Below are positions 1 to 10,004 of a stretch of DNA of 64,000 nucleotides, piece by piece. Each line of letters begins with the position of its first letter. The first letter of the stretch is position 1. Source of the DNA: Lepidodermella squamata (Eukaryota > Gastrotricha). The translations under genes and the position numbers were made by a program. Where the stretch lies: contig JBLDXI010000055.1 of the NCBI GenBank assembly GCA_047495785.1, positions 496,001 through 560,000 of the forward strand, given 5' to 3'. The notes below the pieces were generated by a model. That model was given only the letters and a program-made list of their open reading frames with translations. It made no database searches and was not told where the DNA came from.

Positions 1-867
1 GCTAAGCAGTAACATAATTAAATAGTACATCAGCATTTGTACCTTCATAGCCCTTTCAAGCTTGCATATAAATGATTAGCAGGTTATTACACATCGCTGT
101 TAAAAATATATGGGGAGAGCAGCAGCAAATTTGAGTTCACGCTGAAGAGTAGGATGGAGGAGTAAATAGGGACAAACGAGTAGCAATCATTGAAAAATGA
201 TTCCTTCATTCTTATAGATGAACAGAAGTGAAGTCAATCGCCAATCGACAACATAACTCTGCAACGATAAAGGCTCGGAGATCGGCAGCTTTATCAATCA
301 ATATATCATTTAATTAAAATGTCCTTGCAGCATCAGGTATTCAGGTATCCTGTCGAAAACGCTGACCGCTGACGCTTGTTACCTTTGAAGCGCTTCAGAA
401 TTGAGCAACGAACTTCGACAGGGAATGAAACGCTTACCCCTTCGCGTATGATGGCTCTAACCCTCCATTTTTTCAAAAGAAATTAGTGCTATATTAAAAA
501 TATTACATTTTGTTTTAAAATATTTACTTTATTTGAACACTGTAAAATTCATTTTTAAAGTTGAATAACCGTGTTGACGAAGTTCAAATTTCCAAAATGG
601 CGTCCGATGATCCCGCGGAAACTGTTGCACAGCGTTGCGATGTCCCCGTTGCTTTTTAGTTTAGCTCAACACATCGAGCTTTGTTTCTCTTTTAATGTTG
701 CTTTAGATTTGGCTAGATCATTTAATCACATGTCCTACATGCCCCCTCTTAATTGTTTATCCCATGACTATGTCCTTCGTCCTTCTCTAACAACAATCAA
801 TTAAGTATATTATTTTTGACGTCGTAGGTGATCGCTTTGTTTCGCTGTTATTAATTTGATACGTGCT
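1..867. other. Intergenic, left edge
   Basis: AT-rich sequence with no coding stretch I can support. A very short open frame with a good start context (597-659, 20 codons) is present but joins nothing convincingly. The part just before 868 probably holds the promoter and 5' UTR of the small basic protein gene; a TAG at about 818-820 could be a splice acceptor of a 5' UTR intron. Confidence 0.5.
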
Positions 868-1065
868 ATGGGTCGTGCCAAGAAAGTCGAGAAGAAAACG
901 GAAGCAGCTGCTGAGGCTGCCCCAGCTGCTGCTGCCGCGGCTCCCGCTCCGAAGAGTCCTGCCAAAGCGAAAGTAACAAAGAAAAAGGCGGCAAAGAAGA
1001 GTCCGAAGAAGGCCGGAGGTGGCAAGAAGAAGGCGAGTCCCAAGAAGGCTGCGAAGAAAAAGTGA
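868..1065 (+). CDS. Small Lys/Ala-rich H1-tail-like chromatin protein
   Basis: A 65-residue, highly basic protein with no intron. After a short charged start (MGRAKKVEKK) there is an Ala/Pro-rich stretch, then Lys-rich sequence with several SPKK or SPAK units. SPKK motifs are typical of linker-histone tails and of sperm-specific histones, where they contact the DNA minor groove. No winged-helix globular domain of histone H1 is visible here or in the 860 bases upstream, so the protein resembles an H1 C-terminal tail alone or a protamine-like protein. I chose the ATG at 868 because the frame upstream has a TGA within 50 bases and no earlier ATG. Low-complexity composition means the family cannot be named with certainty; nuclear DNA binding is an inference from composition. 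Confidence 0.7.
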   Translation: MGRAKKVEKKTEAAAEAAPAAAAAAPAPKSPAKAKVTKKKAAKKSPKKAGGGKKKASPKKAAKKK

Positions 1066-1435
1066 AACTACAGCAACGTCTAACCCCAGTGTCAATCCCG
1101 GCAAACTTCGCTTGCCTCTTGTTTTTTCTTGACTACTTAGGCCTTACATTCCTTTACTTTCCGTGTCATCTCATTTGTAATAGTAATTCATGTTTTATCG
1201 ACTTGTTCGCCAACCTTGGCATGCTTTTATGACAGTTTTGGCACATCATCGCATCTGTCGATTGTTACTAGTCCTGTTGCCTTGATAAGTTGCCATTGTT
1301 GATGTTATTAAGCCGATGCTGTCGAGTAAACTAATCACTTGATACGAAGTTACTGACTTTTTCTGTTGGTGTATTTAGCGTCGTCTTATAATATGCATAT
1401 AACCATGGTTTGAAATCCTGCCGCCCGACCTGCAG
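1066..1435. other. Intergenic, basic-protein gene to Bora
   Basis: Holds the 3' UTR of the basic protein gene and the presumed promoter and 5' UTR of the Bora gene. No other feature seen. Confidence 0.4.
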
Positions 1436-2938
1436 ATGTCTGAGGAACGAAACAATTCGTTGCGGAAGTTTGCGCTATGGCGAAACTGTGTCACTCCTAA
1501 AAGGTAATAAATCCTGAACGTAATGGATCTTGTTAATGATGGCTTGAATTCCGTCGAAAATAAAGTTCGCGTAATAGAGGTTCACCTCAGACTCCGCTGA
1601 CTGGCGAAAATGCTGTGACCAACCCTTTTGCCAATCCGCATGAAAATTTGCATCAGCCTTTCTGCAGTCCTGAAACGTTCTATTCAGCTATATTTTCTTA
1701 TGAAGCGACGCATGACAGTCTGCAAGGAATATCAGAAGAGACGCCTTCAGGTTTGAACGAGAAACTTTGATCTGTTTGCTCTGAATTGATATTTAGACGT
1801 GGAGGCGAGTCCTAAGCAGCGCCGGTCCAACGTGCCACCGACCGCCAGTGGCATGATGTGGTCGCCGGAGCAACAAGCGTTACTATTCCCTGTCAACATT
1901 GATGATCGCGACGTAGCGCGTCAAGCAAGAGCAGAAGCTCGAGCTATTCTCATGTGCTCCTGTCAGTCATCCAATAAAATGCAGTTTTGTCACATACATG
2001 CGGTCGAAGCGGCTAACCAAGCTAAATTAAATTTATTTTGGGGCGGCCCGGGTGGGCCTCCTGGTCTTCATTCGCCCGCTTCTGCTTCACCACCGTCGGC
2101 CCAGCTGCGCCGGCTCGCGACCGCCTCATCGCGGCTTAACATCGACGACGATGATTACGTCAGTTGTAGCAGCAGCTGCAGCAATAAGCACCCTAACGTG
2201 GACGACGTTCCTTATCGCGAGGGTTTTAACTCGGTTGCGTGCCAGACGGACTTCCAATTACCACCTCATCCGATAACGCAGGCTGAATTGTGTGCAGCCT
2301 TTCACGCCGCTATCGCTTATAATCCGCTGTTTAAAGCCCTATACGAATGTGCGTCGGAGAGGCTGCGAGCGAGCCCAAGCACGGTTGTTCCTCCCGTGGG
2401 CCACGGTCGCATTGACTGGTCGCCGCCTTCAGATGGCAAATCGGATGAAATAATTAGGCGAAGAAGGTCAAGGCAGTCCCGTGATGACGGAGCGCTAACT
2501 CCGCGTAGGCCGCCATCTTTCGGCGCCACCCCGTCGATATCTTTACGCAGACGGTCATTCGGTGAATTGGATTTAAGCCCTATCCATGGCGAATGGACGT
2601 CATCGTCATCGTCGTCAGAAATAAACGAAAAGGCGCGAAGTTGCAACCATGTTGGAGTTGAGTCTGATGAAATTATGTCTCTACAAACGACTCCGGCCGC
2701 GAGTTCACGGCCGGTTATGTCAACGGACCCGCAACTTGAAAATCGCGAAAATATTCACCAGGATCAAAATTGCATATCACCTATAGCCGGATTCGTTGAG
2801 GGCGACGTGATGTCCTCGACATATTACACGGACAGCGTTCACGCTAGTAAAGCCGACTTGATTTGCTGCGAAAAAGTCACGGAAGTTGATAATGGGTATC
2901 AAAGCATGGCCGCGTCTCTTCACAGCACAACTCGATGA
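1436..2938 (+). CDS. bora: Protein aurora borealis (Bora / SPAT-1 family)
   Basis: Bora activates Polo-like kinase 1 through Aurora A at mitotic entry. Three exons fit in frame: 1436-1503, 1578-1750 and 1797-2938, giving about 460 residues. The conserved Bora core is recognisable: an NPF motif followed by LHQPFCSPETF, then WSPEQQALLFPVNID, which matches the family pattern of NPF, LHxP, SPSxF and W(S)xxQxxxLxPVxID. Further weaker landmarks appear in the same order as in vertebrate Bora: an ACQT block (in VACQTDFQLPP), a DLSP motif, an ENREN element like the vertebrate DKEN, and DNGYQS near the C terminus where vertebrates have the DSGYNT degron. Several SP/TP sites could be Cdk or Plk1 targets. 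The start is the first ATG of exon 1; an additional upstream exon is possible because a CAG precedes it. Confidence 0.85.
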
Positions 2939-3905
2939 CGACATGAAAAATATCTCATCGTACATGTACAGCACATGTTGTGTTTTCTTATATAACTCGG
3001 ATAGTCTCTTTCTGATCACTTTTCTGTATTCCGTTTTGCGGTGATTTTTTTTGTTAAATCGTGGCAGCGTCTTTCAATCCCGATGTTCGCTATTTTATAA
3101 AAATGGAAATCAATCTTTCATATTTGCGATGAATTGTTCGTGTGACTTGCAGCTCTTATTGTTATCCTCTTTTGTTTTTACTGTCATTTGTGTGTATAAA
3201 GAACAGCGCATAATTAACCACCTGAAATCTCCACCTTAATTTATACCTAACTGCTTACCACCATTAATATGCGCTGGTGGGTACACAATGAATTTTGCTA
3301 TTAAATTAATCCCTGCTCATTATTTCCACTGGTTATATGGTGGTGGTAATGATGACATTTGTTGACGTGATGTTTACTCGGTATTTGCGTGCGATTTGGG
3401 TGCTGCTCACAATTTTTGCACGTAGTCTCTCCTCTCCTTCCTACTGCTGGTCTTTTGAAGAACACACGAAATGTAATTAAATAAAACGGCGGCACGGTGG
3501 ATTTTTGGCAGCGGAATAACGAGTCTTTTTTACGAGGCGTGCGATGAATAGGGATGGCAATTTGGCGGGTTTGCCGGTGGCACCTTTTTGTTTATTCGCG
3601 GCGAGAGCTCTTGTACCCGAAAGAAAGCGCCTTTATTTTTCCTGAGGGTTTCCTCACGGTTGTTTGCATAAACACGCAAATTGGGCATGTGTCAAATGAA
3701 GATACTTATTCACGAGCCGGCCATTGATCTCACCAGGTGCATATCTCTGAAGAGTAAACAACAGAGGAACAAAAACAGCGGAAGGCCGCGCAGGCGTCGC
3801 CACTTTTTCACATTTCGCCATTTGAGAAGGTTTGTTTTTGTGAATATTTAAAACAACAACATCAACTTGAGGCGTTTTGTTGGCTCATTTCCAGACACCT
3901 TTGCC
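2939..3905. other. Intergenic, Bora to DNase II
   Basis: 3' UTR of Bora followed by AT-rich then mixed sequence leading to the DNase II start. Short open frames here have no family resemblance. I see no RNA gene or repeat. Confidence 0.4.
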
Positions 3906-5923
3906 ATGAAATTGGCTCTGCTCGCTTTGCTAGGCGTAGCTCAGCTTTTACCTTCAGTCCGGTCTTCGATCACGTGCCGGAGCCAAGAAAACGCGGCGGT
4001 TGAATGGTTCACAGTATATAAAGTTCCGCAGCTAAGCGATTCCTCAGTGAAATGGGCTGAGGCTAAAACAGGAGGCGCGTTTTTCTACCAGGTATCAATA
4101 AAATTTCACACTAACAAAATAGCGCGATATAACATGATTTCATATTAGGACTCCCATGCTCCTGGAAGCTGGAAGAGGTCTGCCGTTTTGATCAACGCCA
4201 CCAATCAGTTGGTTAGCCATACTCTCGACCAGCTATACTCGGCTACGAACCCGGAAAAACTCACCTACGTATTGTACAACGAAAATAGCCCGGTCGATAA
4301 GAAAAACCATGGTGGCGCCGGTCATGGCAAAGGCTTCATCATCTTCGACGATGTCTCCGGCATCTGGGTAACCCACACGATTCCTTATTTCCCTCCTCAG
4401 AAAAGCAAAGGTTTAAAATTTTCCCAATTCATACCTTCGCCTATATTTTGATTTATATTACAAAAATAGGCTACAGCTATCCAAGCGGAGGACACAATGC
4501 GCACATCTATGGTCAAACTGTATTTTGCGCAACTTTCGCGACTGCTGAGCTTGATAAAATCGGTAAATTCCTTGTCTAGAGCATCAACAAAGCCTAGCTT
4601 TTTTCTCCAATAGCTCATCAGCTGTGGTACTCGAACCCGTACATTTACGATAGCCACATTTCACCTTCGATGTTGGCTACTCACAAGAACCTGCGCCACC
4701 TGATTTCCAGCAAGGAAGGTCGCGAGGCGCCTCCGCAGCCACTGAAATCGATTGTCCAAATGGACGGCTTGACTGGCGCTCGCATTGTCTCGATCGCAAA
4801 GGACAGCCACCTTAATACCGAAATCTACGCCTACATCGTTGCGCCCCACTTCGGCGGCAGCATGTTAGCGCAGGCGTGGCGCCACGGCGGCGGCAACTAC
4901 CCATCGACCTGCTCGACAGCGACGAGCAGTGTAACAAACGTTCATGACGTTACCTTCACGGAGCGCCAAGTTAGCTGGAAGACAAAGGACGACCACTCGA
5001 ACTGGGCTGTTTCCAGCGACGCCAAGCGCGACCAATGGACATGCTTCGGTGACCTCAGTCGCCAGTTCCGCAGCTTCGAGCGCAGCGGTGGTGTGATGTG
5101 CATCGCCCATCACGGCCTTTGGCTGTCGTATCGCAAACTCATCACTGGAGTTGAGCACTGCGATAAGGCTGTTGGGCAGCAGTTTGAAAGCGATTTCGAC
5201 CTTCTGCCTCGACGACATGAAGAGCATAACGATCTACTCCAGCGGAAGAAGCGCCGAGCTGACGACGATTTTGACCGATCCTCCAGAGATGGAACCTGGG
5301 AATTGGCGTTTTTGCCAGGTTACAACAGCACTCCAAACGGTTCGTGGCCGTTTGAGACACGTAAATGGATGTTCCGCCCGCATAGCCACGAAAGCCATGA
5401 CAGCAGCCGTCCACGCCGCATGCCTCCAGGCCCGCCTCTACGTCCGGGTTTCGTGGATGTCGCCCCTGTCCCAGTTGCCCCCGTTCCGGTTCCAGTCGCG
5501 GTTCCACGCCCGGTACCTCGTCCTGTTCCTCGCCCAGTTGCGGTCCCTATTGCGTGGGATAAAAGCTGGAGCAAAGAACATTCATGGGGCAGTTGGGAAC
5601 GTGAATGGGGCCGTCGCGAGATCGAAGTCTATCGCCAACACCTTCGCCGGCTCCAGAGCCACGAGCGCCATGCTCAGGAACGGTGGGAAAGCGCGGAACG
5701 TCACCGCTGGTACCAGATTGAAATGCGCCGCAAGTGGGAGGAGGAGCAACGCCGCCGCTTGGCTCAGGCCAGAATCGACGCCTACAACCGCTATTTGGCC
5801 TCTCGCGAAGCCAGTGCTGAGCGGTCGCGCATTGAAGACCGAAAATGGCTGAACCACGAAGATTCATACGAAAACGAAGACTCGCGAAGCTCTATTATTC
5901 GCAACAAGGGTATTGAAGGCTAG
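3906..5923 (+). CDS. DNase II-like acid nuclease with long C-terminal extension
   Basis: DNase II is a lysosomal or secreted acid endonuclease with a phospholipase D-like HxK active site. Exons: 3906-4091, 4149-4410, 4470-4562 and 4614-5923. A signal peptide begins MKLALLALLG. Family landmarks follow: VEWFTVYKVP, LYNENSP, the first HxK motif (HGK in GHGKGFIIFDD), HTIPYFPP, YSYPSGGHNAHIYGQTVFC, and near the end of the domain DDHSNWAV with WTCFGDLSRQ. In active enzymes the second motif is DHSKW; here Lys is replaced by Asn, so activity is doubtful. After the normal domain end (about position 5160) the frame stays open for some 250 residues: basic RRK patches, a repeat of PVP/PRPV units (about 5463-5546), then a Trp/Arg/Glu-rich probable helix. 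A polyadenylation signal follows at 6062. Confidence 0.85.
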
Positions 5924-6061
5924 AGAGGGAGATTCAAAAATCACATTCTTCAAAACACAATTCCTGTTTGCTCCAACTATTGATTCACGAAATGAATTTG
6001 AAACTTCAACGCATAGTTTTTATCAAAATTAGTATTTGATTTGTTTTGTTTTGCGTGGCGC

Positions 6062-6067
6062 AATAAA
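6062..6067 (+). terminator. Polyadenylation signal AATAAA
   Basis: Canonical hexamer about 140 bases after the DNase II stop codon. It lies close to the 3' end of the opposing gene at 6113, so the two transcripts converge here. Confidence 0.5.
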
Positions 6068-6112
6068 ACTTTTATTTTAAACAAAAAATATGAGTATTTA
6101 TTTATTACACGT

Positions 6113-6835
6113 TTATTTGCCATCATGCGTTGATACATCAACACGAAATAGAGAATTTTTAGCTGAGCCAGCAAATAGTCCATAGCCTGCGATACCTACA
6201 TAAGTTCCAGATACGAACTTGAACATTCTTTTCACCGCACCTTTGGTTAGAAAATTGACAAGACTGAGAGTGGTTTTTGGCACGACGTCGTGGGTACTCC
6301 GCGATATCTCGATGAGCTTAACGACCCCAGCGGCTGCCTCTGGGCTACAGTCGCGATAGTGCCGCCTTAGGTGTTCCAAGGCCTTCCGACAAACGTCACG
6401 GCAGTTGTTTTCGATCGGGTCGTAAGCTTCACAGTAAATTGTAGCGCAGGTTCTTAGAGCATTGAAAATTCCATGGGGAGAATCATTAAGTGACATTGCT
6501 AGTTGCTTCAGCGAGATTTTATCTTCAGGGTAACAGCCATTGTATAGGAAAATAGCGATACTTTGGTCGTCATTCGCGACTTCGTAAGTTAGTTTCTCAT
6601 TGTCGGTGAAAGTTCCGTCGCCATTCATGTCAACATCGACTTGAAGGGCAGTGTGGTAGGGCCAATAGTTGACTTGGATGACGTAAATTTTTATCGCGAC
6701 AGCATCAGGCGGTGGAATCCAGGGTCCTGCATTGCTTATCGGTTCAGCGACTTTTGGCTGGGATAAACCCATCGACTTATACAGGGTTTGCCCTAGCTTT
6801 GTCGCCGTTGGCTTAATGTTTGCTAGCTTCTGCAT
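6113..6835 (-). CDS. Unknown protein with EF-hand-like loop and His...Cys pattern
   Basis: About 240 residues in a single open frame; I do not recognise the family. Visible features: YHTAL followed by a perfect 12-residue EF-hand-type calcium loop (DMNGDGTFTDNE, ligand positions D, N, D, T, T, E), then YDPIENNCRDVCRKALEHL, and a hydrophobic Gly-rich stretch near the C terminus (TYVGIAGYGLFAG) that could be membrane-associated. The order of an early His in a hydrophobic strand and a later NxC at the start of a helix is reminiscent of permuted papain-like folds (LRAT, NlpC/P60, PPPDE), but this is only a resemblance. I chose the ATG at 6835; the frame continues open upstream without an ATG, so a 5' exon with a signal peptide may be missing. 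It converges on the DNase II gene. Confidence 0.6.
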   Translation of the reverse strand: MQKLANIKPTATKLGQTLYKSMGLSQPKVAEPISNAGPWIPPPDAVAIKIYVIQVNYWPYHTALQVDVDMNGDGTFTDNEKLTYEVANDDQSIAIFLYNGCYPEDKISLKQLAMSLNDSPHGIFNALRTCATIYCEAYDPIENNCRDVCRKALEHLRRHYRDCSPEAAAGVVKLIEISRSTHDVVPKTTLSLVNFLTKGAVKRMFKFVSGTYVGIAGYGLFAGSAKNSLFRVDVSTHDGK

Positions 6836-7367
6836 GAGATTCGAATGACAGATAATTGAGGCTAGTGGCACTGAGGCTAGCAAATTATATGGTATAAAAC
6901 ACCTGATCCCGCCTACGTCATTTTTCGTTTATGATGGCTATGAGCTGAGTCATCGCTGTTTTTTTGCTCACTGTTTGCGACCAGAGTACGTTTGAGCTTC
7001 ATGAGTGTTTCAAGCGGGCTGCGCTATGTAAATCCCAGAAAACGTGCTCTGCAGACCTGATTAATCACTTCAGCTCAGTGTGCTATAGCAGCAGGATTAG
7101 TTTTCCACGCTAACCGCTAACCACCGGCTGCTCGGAATGTACCTATAAGATTGAAAATTTGATGAATGATATAGTGTGCCAGTCTGATAATCAGGTATAT
7201 GGGCCATATCAACAATCTCAACTCTTATCAATTGTTGACAATATTCTTATAAATAAATTTTATCAGCAGCAGTTGGGAGAGCACCACAGTTTTATCAGTG
7301 TATAACACTTTCCCTCGACATTCTTTTATGAGCTAATAATTGCAAGCATTTTCGTAAACATACAATA
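6836..7367. other. Divergent intergenic region
   Basis: Lies between the starts of the - strand unknown gene and the + strand kinase gene and so must hold both promoters and perhaps a missed 5' exon of the - strand gene. AT-rich; no confident element seen. Confidence 0.4.
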
Positions 7368-9584
7368 ATGGCACAACTTACTAGTGAGGACTTTGACATA
7401 ATTGGCAAACCCTTAGGGAGGGGCGGTTTTTCTACCGCCTTCTGGGTGAGGCGAAAATCAGACCAAGCTGAATTCGTCTTGAAAGAGGTTGACATCACCT
7501 CGTTAAGGGCCTTAGGTGGCGATGGCAACCTTGAGGAAACGATCAAACGCGAGGTATTTTATTAAAAAAGCTGTTGGAATAACGAAATTTAACCTCCTGT
7601 ACTCCAGTATCAAGTCATGAAAGGCCTCGACCACCCGAATATAGTTCAAGTTTTCTCGCAATTCGACGAGGTTGTTAATGGCCGCGAATGTTATTTTCTT
7701 CTCATGCAATTTTGCGAAGATGGCAATCTTCAAGCCGCTATTTTAGAGGCTCGCAAACGCAATGTTTTGTTCGAAGAATGCCTCGTTTTACGCTGGACCT
7801 TCCAGCTGATTTCAGCCGTCAAGTACATTCATGATAAGAATGTTGTCCATCGAGACATCAAACCTCACGTAATTGATTTAGAAATATCAAATTTATCATC
7901 CAGAACTTGAGCTTTTCAGAATATTTTCATGACTAACTCGAGGCGTAATTTGAAATTGGGGGATTTTGGTATCGCGAAAAGTCAAGACAGGTAGATGAGA
8001 AAATGCTTCCTACAAATGAAATCCTGAAATCGCTTTTACAGTGTTCGAAGGTTACCTGGTTCAATAACATTCTTGGCGACCCCTGAGTACAGCTCGCCAG
8101 AATTCAGAACCGAACGCCATCCGTTTTGTGAAAAGTGTGACATTTTTTCACTTGGAGCGACTTTGCACCAACTGCTATCATTGACAACCTATCCTGTTGT
8201 TGGACATGTGAGTTTTTCGATGAAGCTTCAATACTTCACCTCGAGATCTTTTATTAGGATCGAGAATTCCCCCTCAAAACTCGCCAGTATTATAGCCAGG
8301 AGCTGCGGAGCTTCGTGAAATGGCTACTAGCTGAAGAAGATGCTGAGCGGCCAACAATCTCACAGGTCTCTTCAACAGGCCTAGTCACGCTTCAAGCCGC
8401 TGAATCAGTTCGCTGCAATCTAGATTTAAGGGTAATAAACCGCGACTTAATTATTTAATTTTTTGAACTCTTTGCGTTTATAGAGAAAGAAATCGGGTCC
8501 CAGTTCCTCAGATGTTCAACCACTGCCGAAAGTCACATCCCAATGGGTGTCTGTAATCATCGAACGGCCTACTCACTTCCTGGTCTTCGGTTACAGCGGC
8601 GATTTAATCGCACTGTCTAAAAATGCTGAATCAGTTCTATGGCGCAGCAAGATAGTCACGAAAGTTGCAGGGGTTTGGCACGCTGTGATTGATGAACATC
8701 GCCGCCGGCTTTACATAAGCTTCCACTGGCGATTCGATGTTGCAAATACGAAAAGCGTCGATGTTTACGTCGTAGACATCAGCCAGTGGTCAGAATCTGC
8801 GGCGCCAAACCCATCGCCAGTCACGCCTGAGTTGTTCTTCCATAGAAAGGACTGGCAGTGCTATGGATTAACGATTTTGCCCGACCAAGATTGTGTCTTT
8901 ATCTGCGACTGGCACAACGCTCAAATCGGGTTGTGGCGACTAGACGAATGGGGATCGGTTGCCGATGGGCAAAATGTTGAACCTAAATACTCAGTGACAA
9001 ATAAAGTTGGACCGTTCTCTAAGACAGGATTCCGGCCGACGAGGTGCGCGTTACTACCCGTCAATCGTATCGCCTCAGGCATGGAAGCATCACTGCTTGA
9101 TGCTGGGTTGGAGCAACGCCGTGAGAGATCAATTTCAATCCCAAGCAACTCACACGGTGACTCATACTACCTAGCTGTTTCTGATTGGTCGAATGATAGT
9201 ATTTACATTCTTCGAGTTACCTTCCCATCCGACGACGCACAGGCTACAGGCGATATCACGTTTGAATACCTACGGACCCTGGGCACAAAAGGCACTGAAG
9301 TTGGGTCATTTCGAGGTCCGGTTGATTTGAAATTCGACGTAGGCAGCGATTCACTTATTATTTGCGATCAACTCAACTGCCGTGTGCAATGCGCACAGCC
9401 GAACACGAAATGGCCGAATTGTAAGGTCAAAGCGATCAATCAGAGTTTGGGCAGGTATTTCTCAGCGATTGCTATTCAGGACAGAATCAGCGATTATCAC
9501 CACCAGCATTCAGGCGATGAATTACTTGTAGTAGCTGGGCTTAACAACGGCGATCTTGTTCGTTGTATCATTCCTCTTAATTGA
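7368..9584 (+). CDS. NEK-like Ser/Thr kinase fused to an NHL-like C-terminal region
   Basis: Exons: 7368-7553, 7608-7868, 7920-7990, 8042-8207, 8258-8431 and 8484-9584, giving about 650 residues. The kinase domain has all key elements: glycine loop GRGGFSTAFWV, catalytic Lys in VLKEVDI, HRDIKPHN, the DFG of LGDFGIAK, an activation segment ending ATPEYSSPE, and the SLGATLHQLL helix. Sequence style (MKGLDHPNIVQ, RDIKPHNIF) is closest to NIMA-related kinases. The last exon encodes a beta-rich region whose end reads LGTKGTEVGSFRGPVDLKF then SLIICDQLNCRVQ, which is a good NHL repeat; earlier parts (for example VFICDWHNAQIGLW and VSDWSNDSIYILR) look like further blades. Probably cytoplasmic. The kinase looks active. 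Substrates cannot be told from sequence. Confidence 0.8.
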
Positions 9585-10004
9585 ACAAACGCTATTCATT
9601 TTCCTATGCGACTGATATAATCAAAAAATAAATGATTTATTTTTATGGGACAAGACAATTTATTAGCATATTATCTAGGTCACATGTTTTCATTTGTGAT
9701 CAATTTGATTACTGGTTTTTTAAAGAGGTTATTTACTTCGCTTTGATAGCAGCGCGTCGAGATGAGCAACCGTCGCTCGGAAACTTGAAGAGCCTTTCAA
9801 AAGGGCCGTAACATCTCAATTCGGACATCTCAGAGGGATTTTTTCAGTGCAAAAGAGGCTCTCGGCTGGACACAAAGGCATTCATAGAAAAAACGAGATG
9901 TACTTGCTTCGTTAATTCACTCATACACTCCTGTTCTGTAAACCAGTATACCACCTACATTCTAGTATTTCAAGAGGCTCTGAATACTGTAAAAACAGCT
10001 GAGA
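9585..10004. other. Intergenic with poly(A) signal
   Basis: Contains the kinase gene's 3' UTR with AATAAA at 9627-9632 and the presumed promoter of the ankyrin gene. No further feature seen. Confidence 0.4.

Noticed and set aside
597-659. Short open frame with good start context (20 codons)
   Set aside because: Too short, no clear splice to a later exon, and the frame just before the basic protein gene is closed by a stop.
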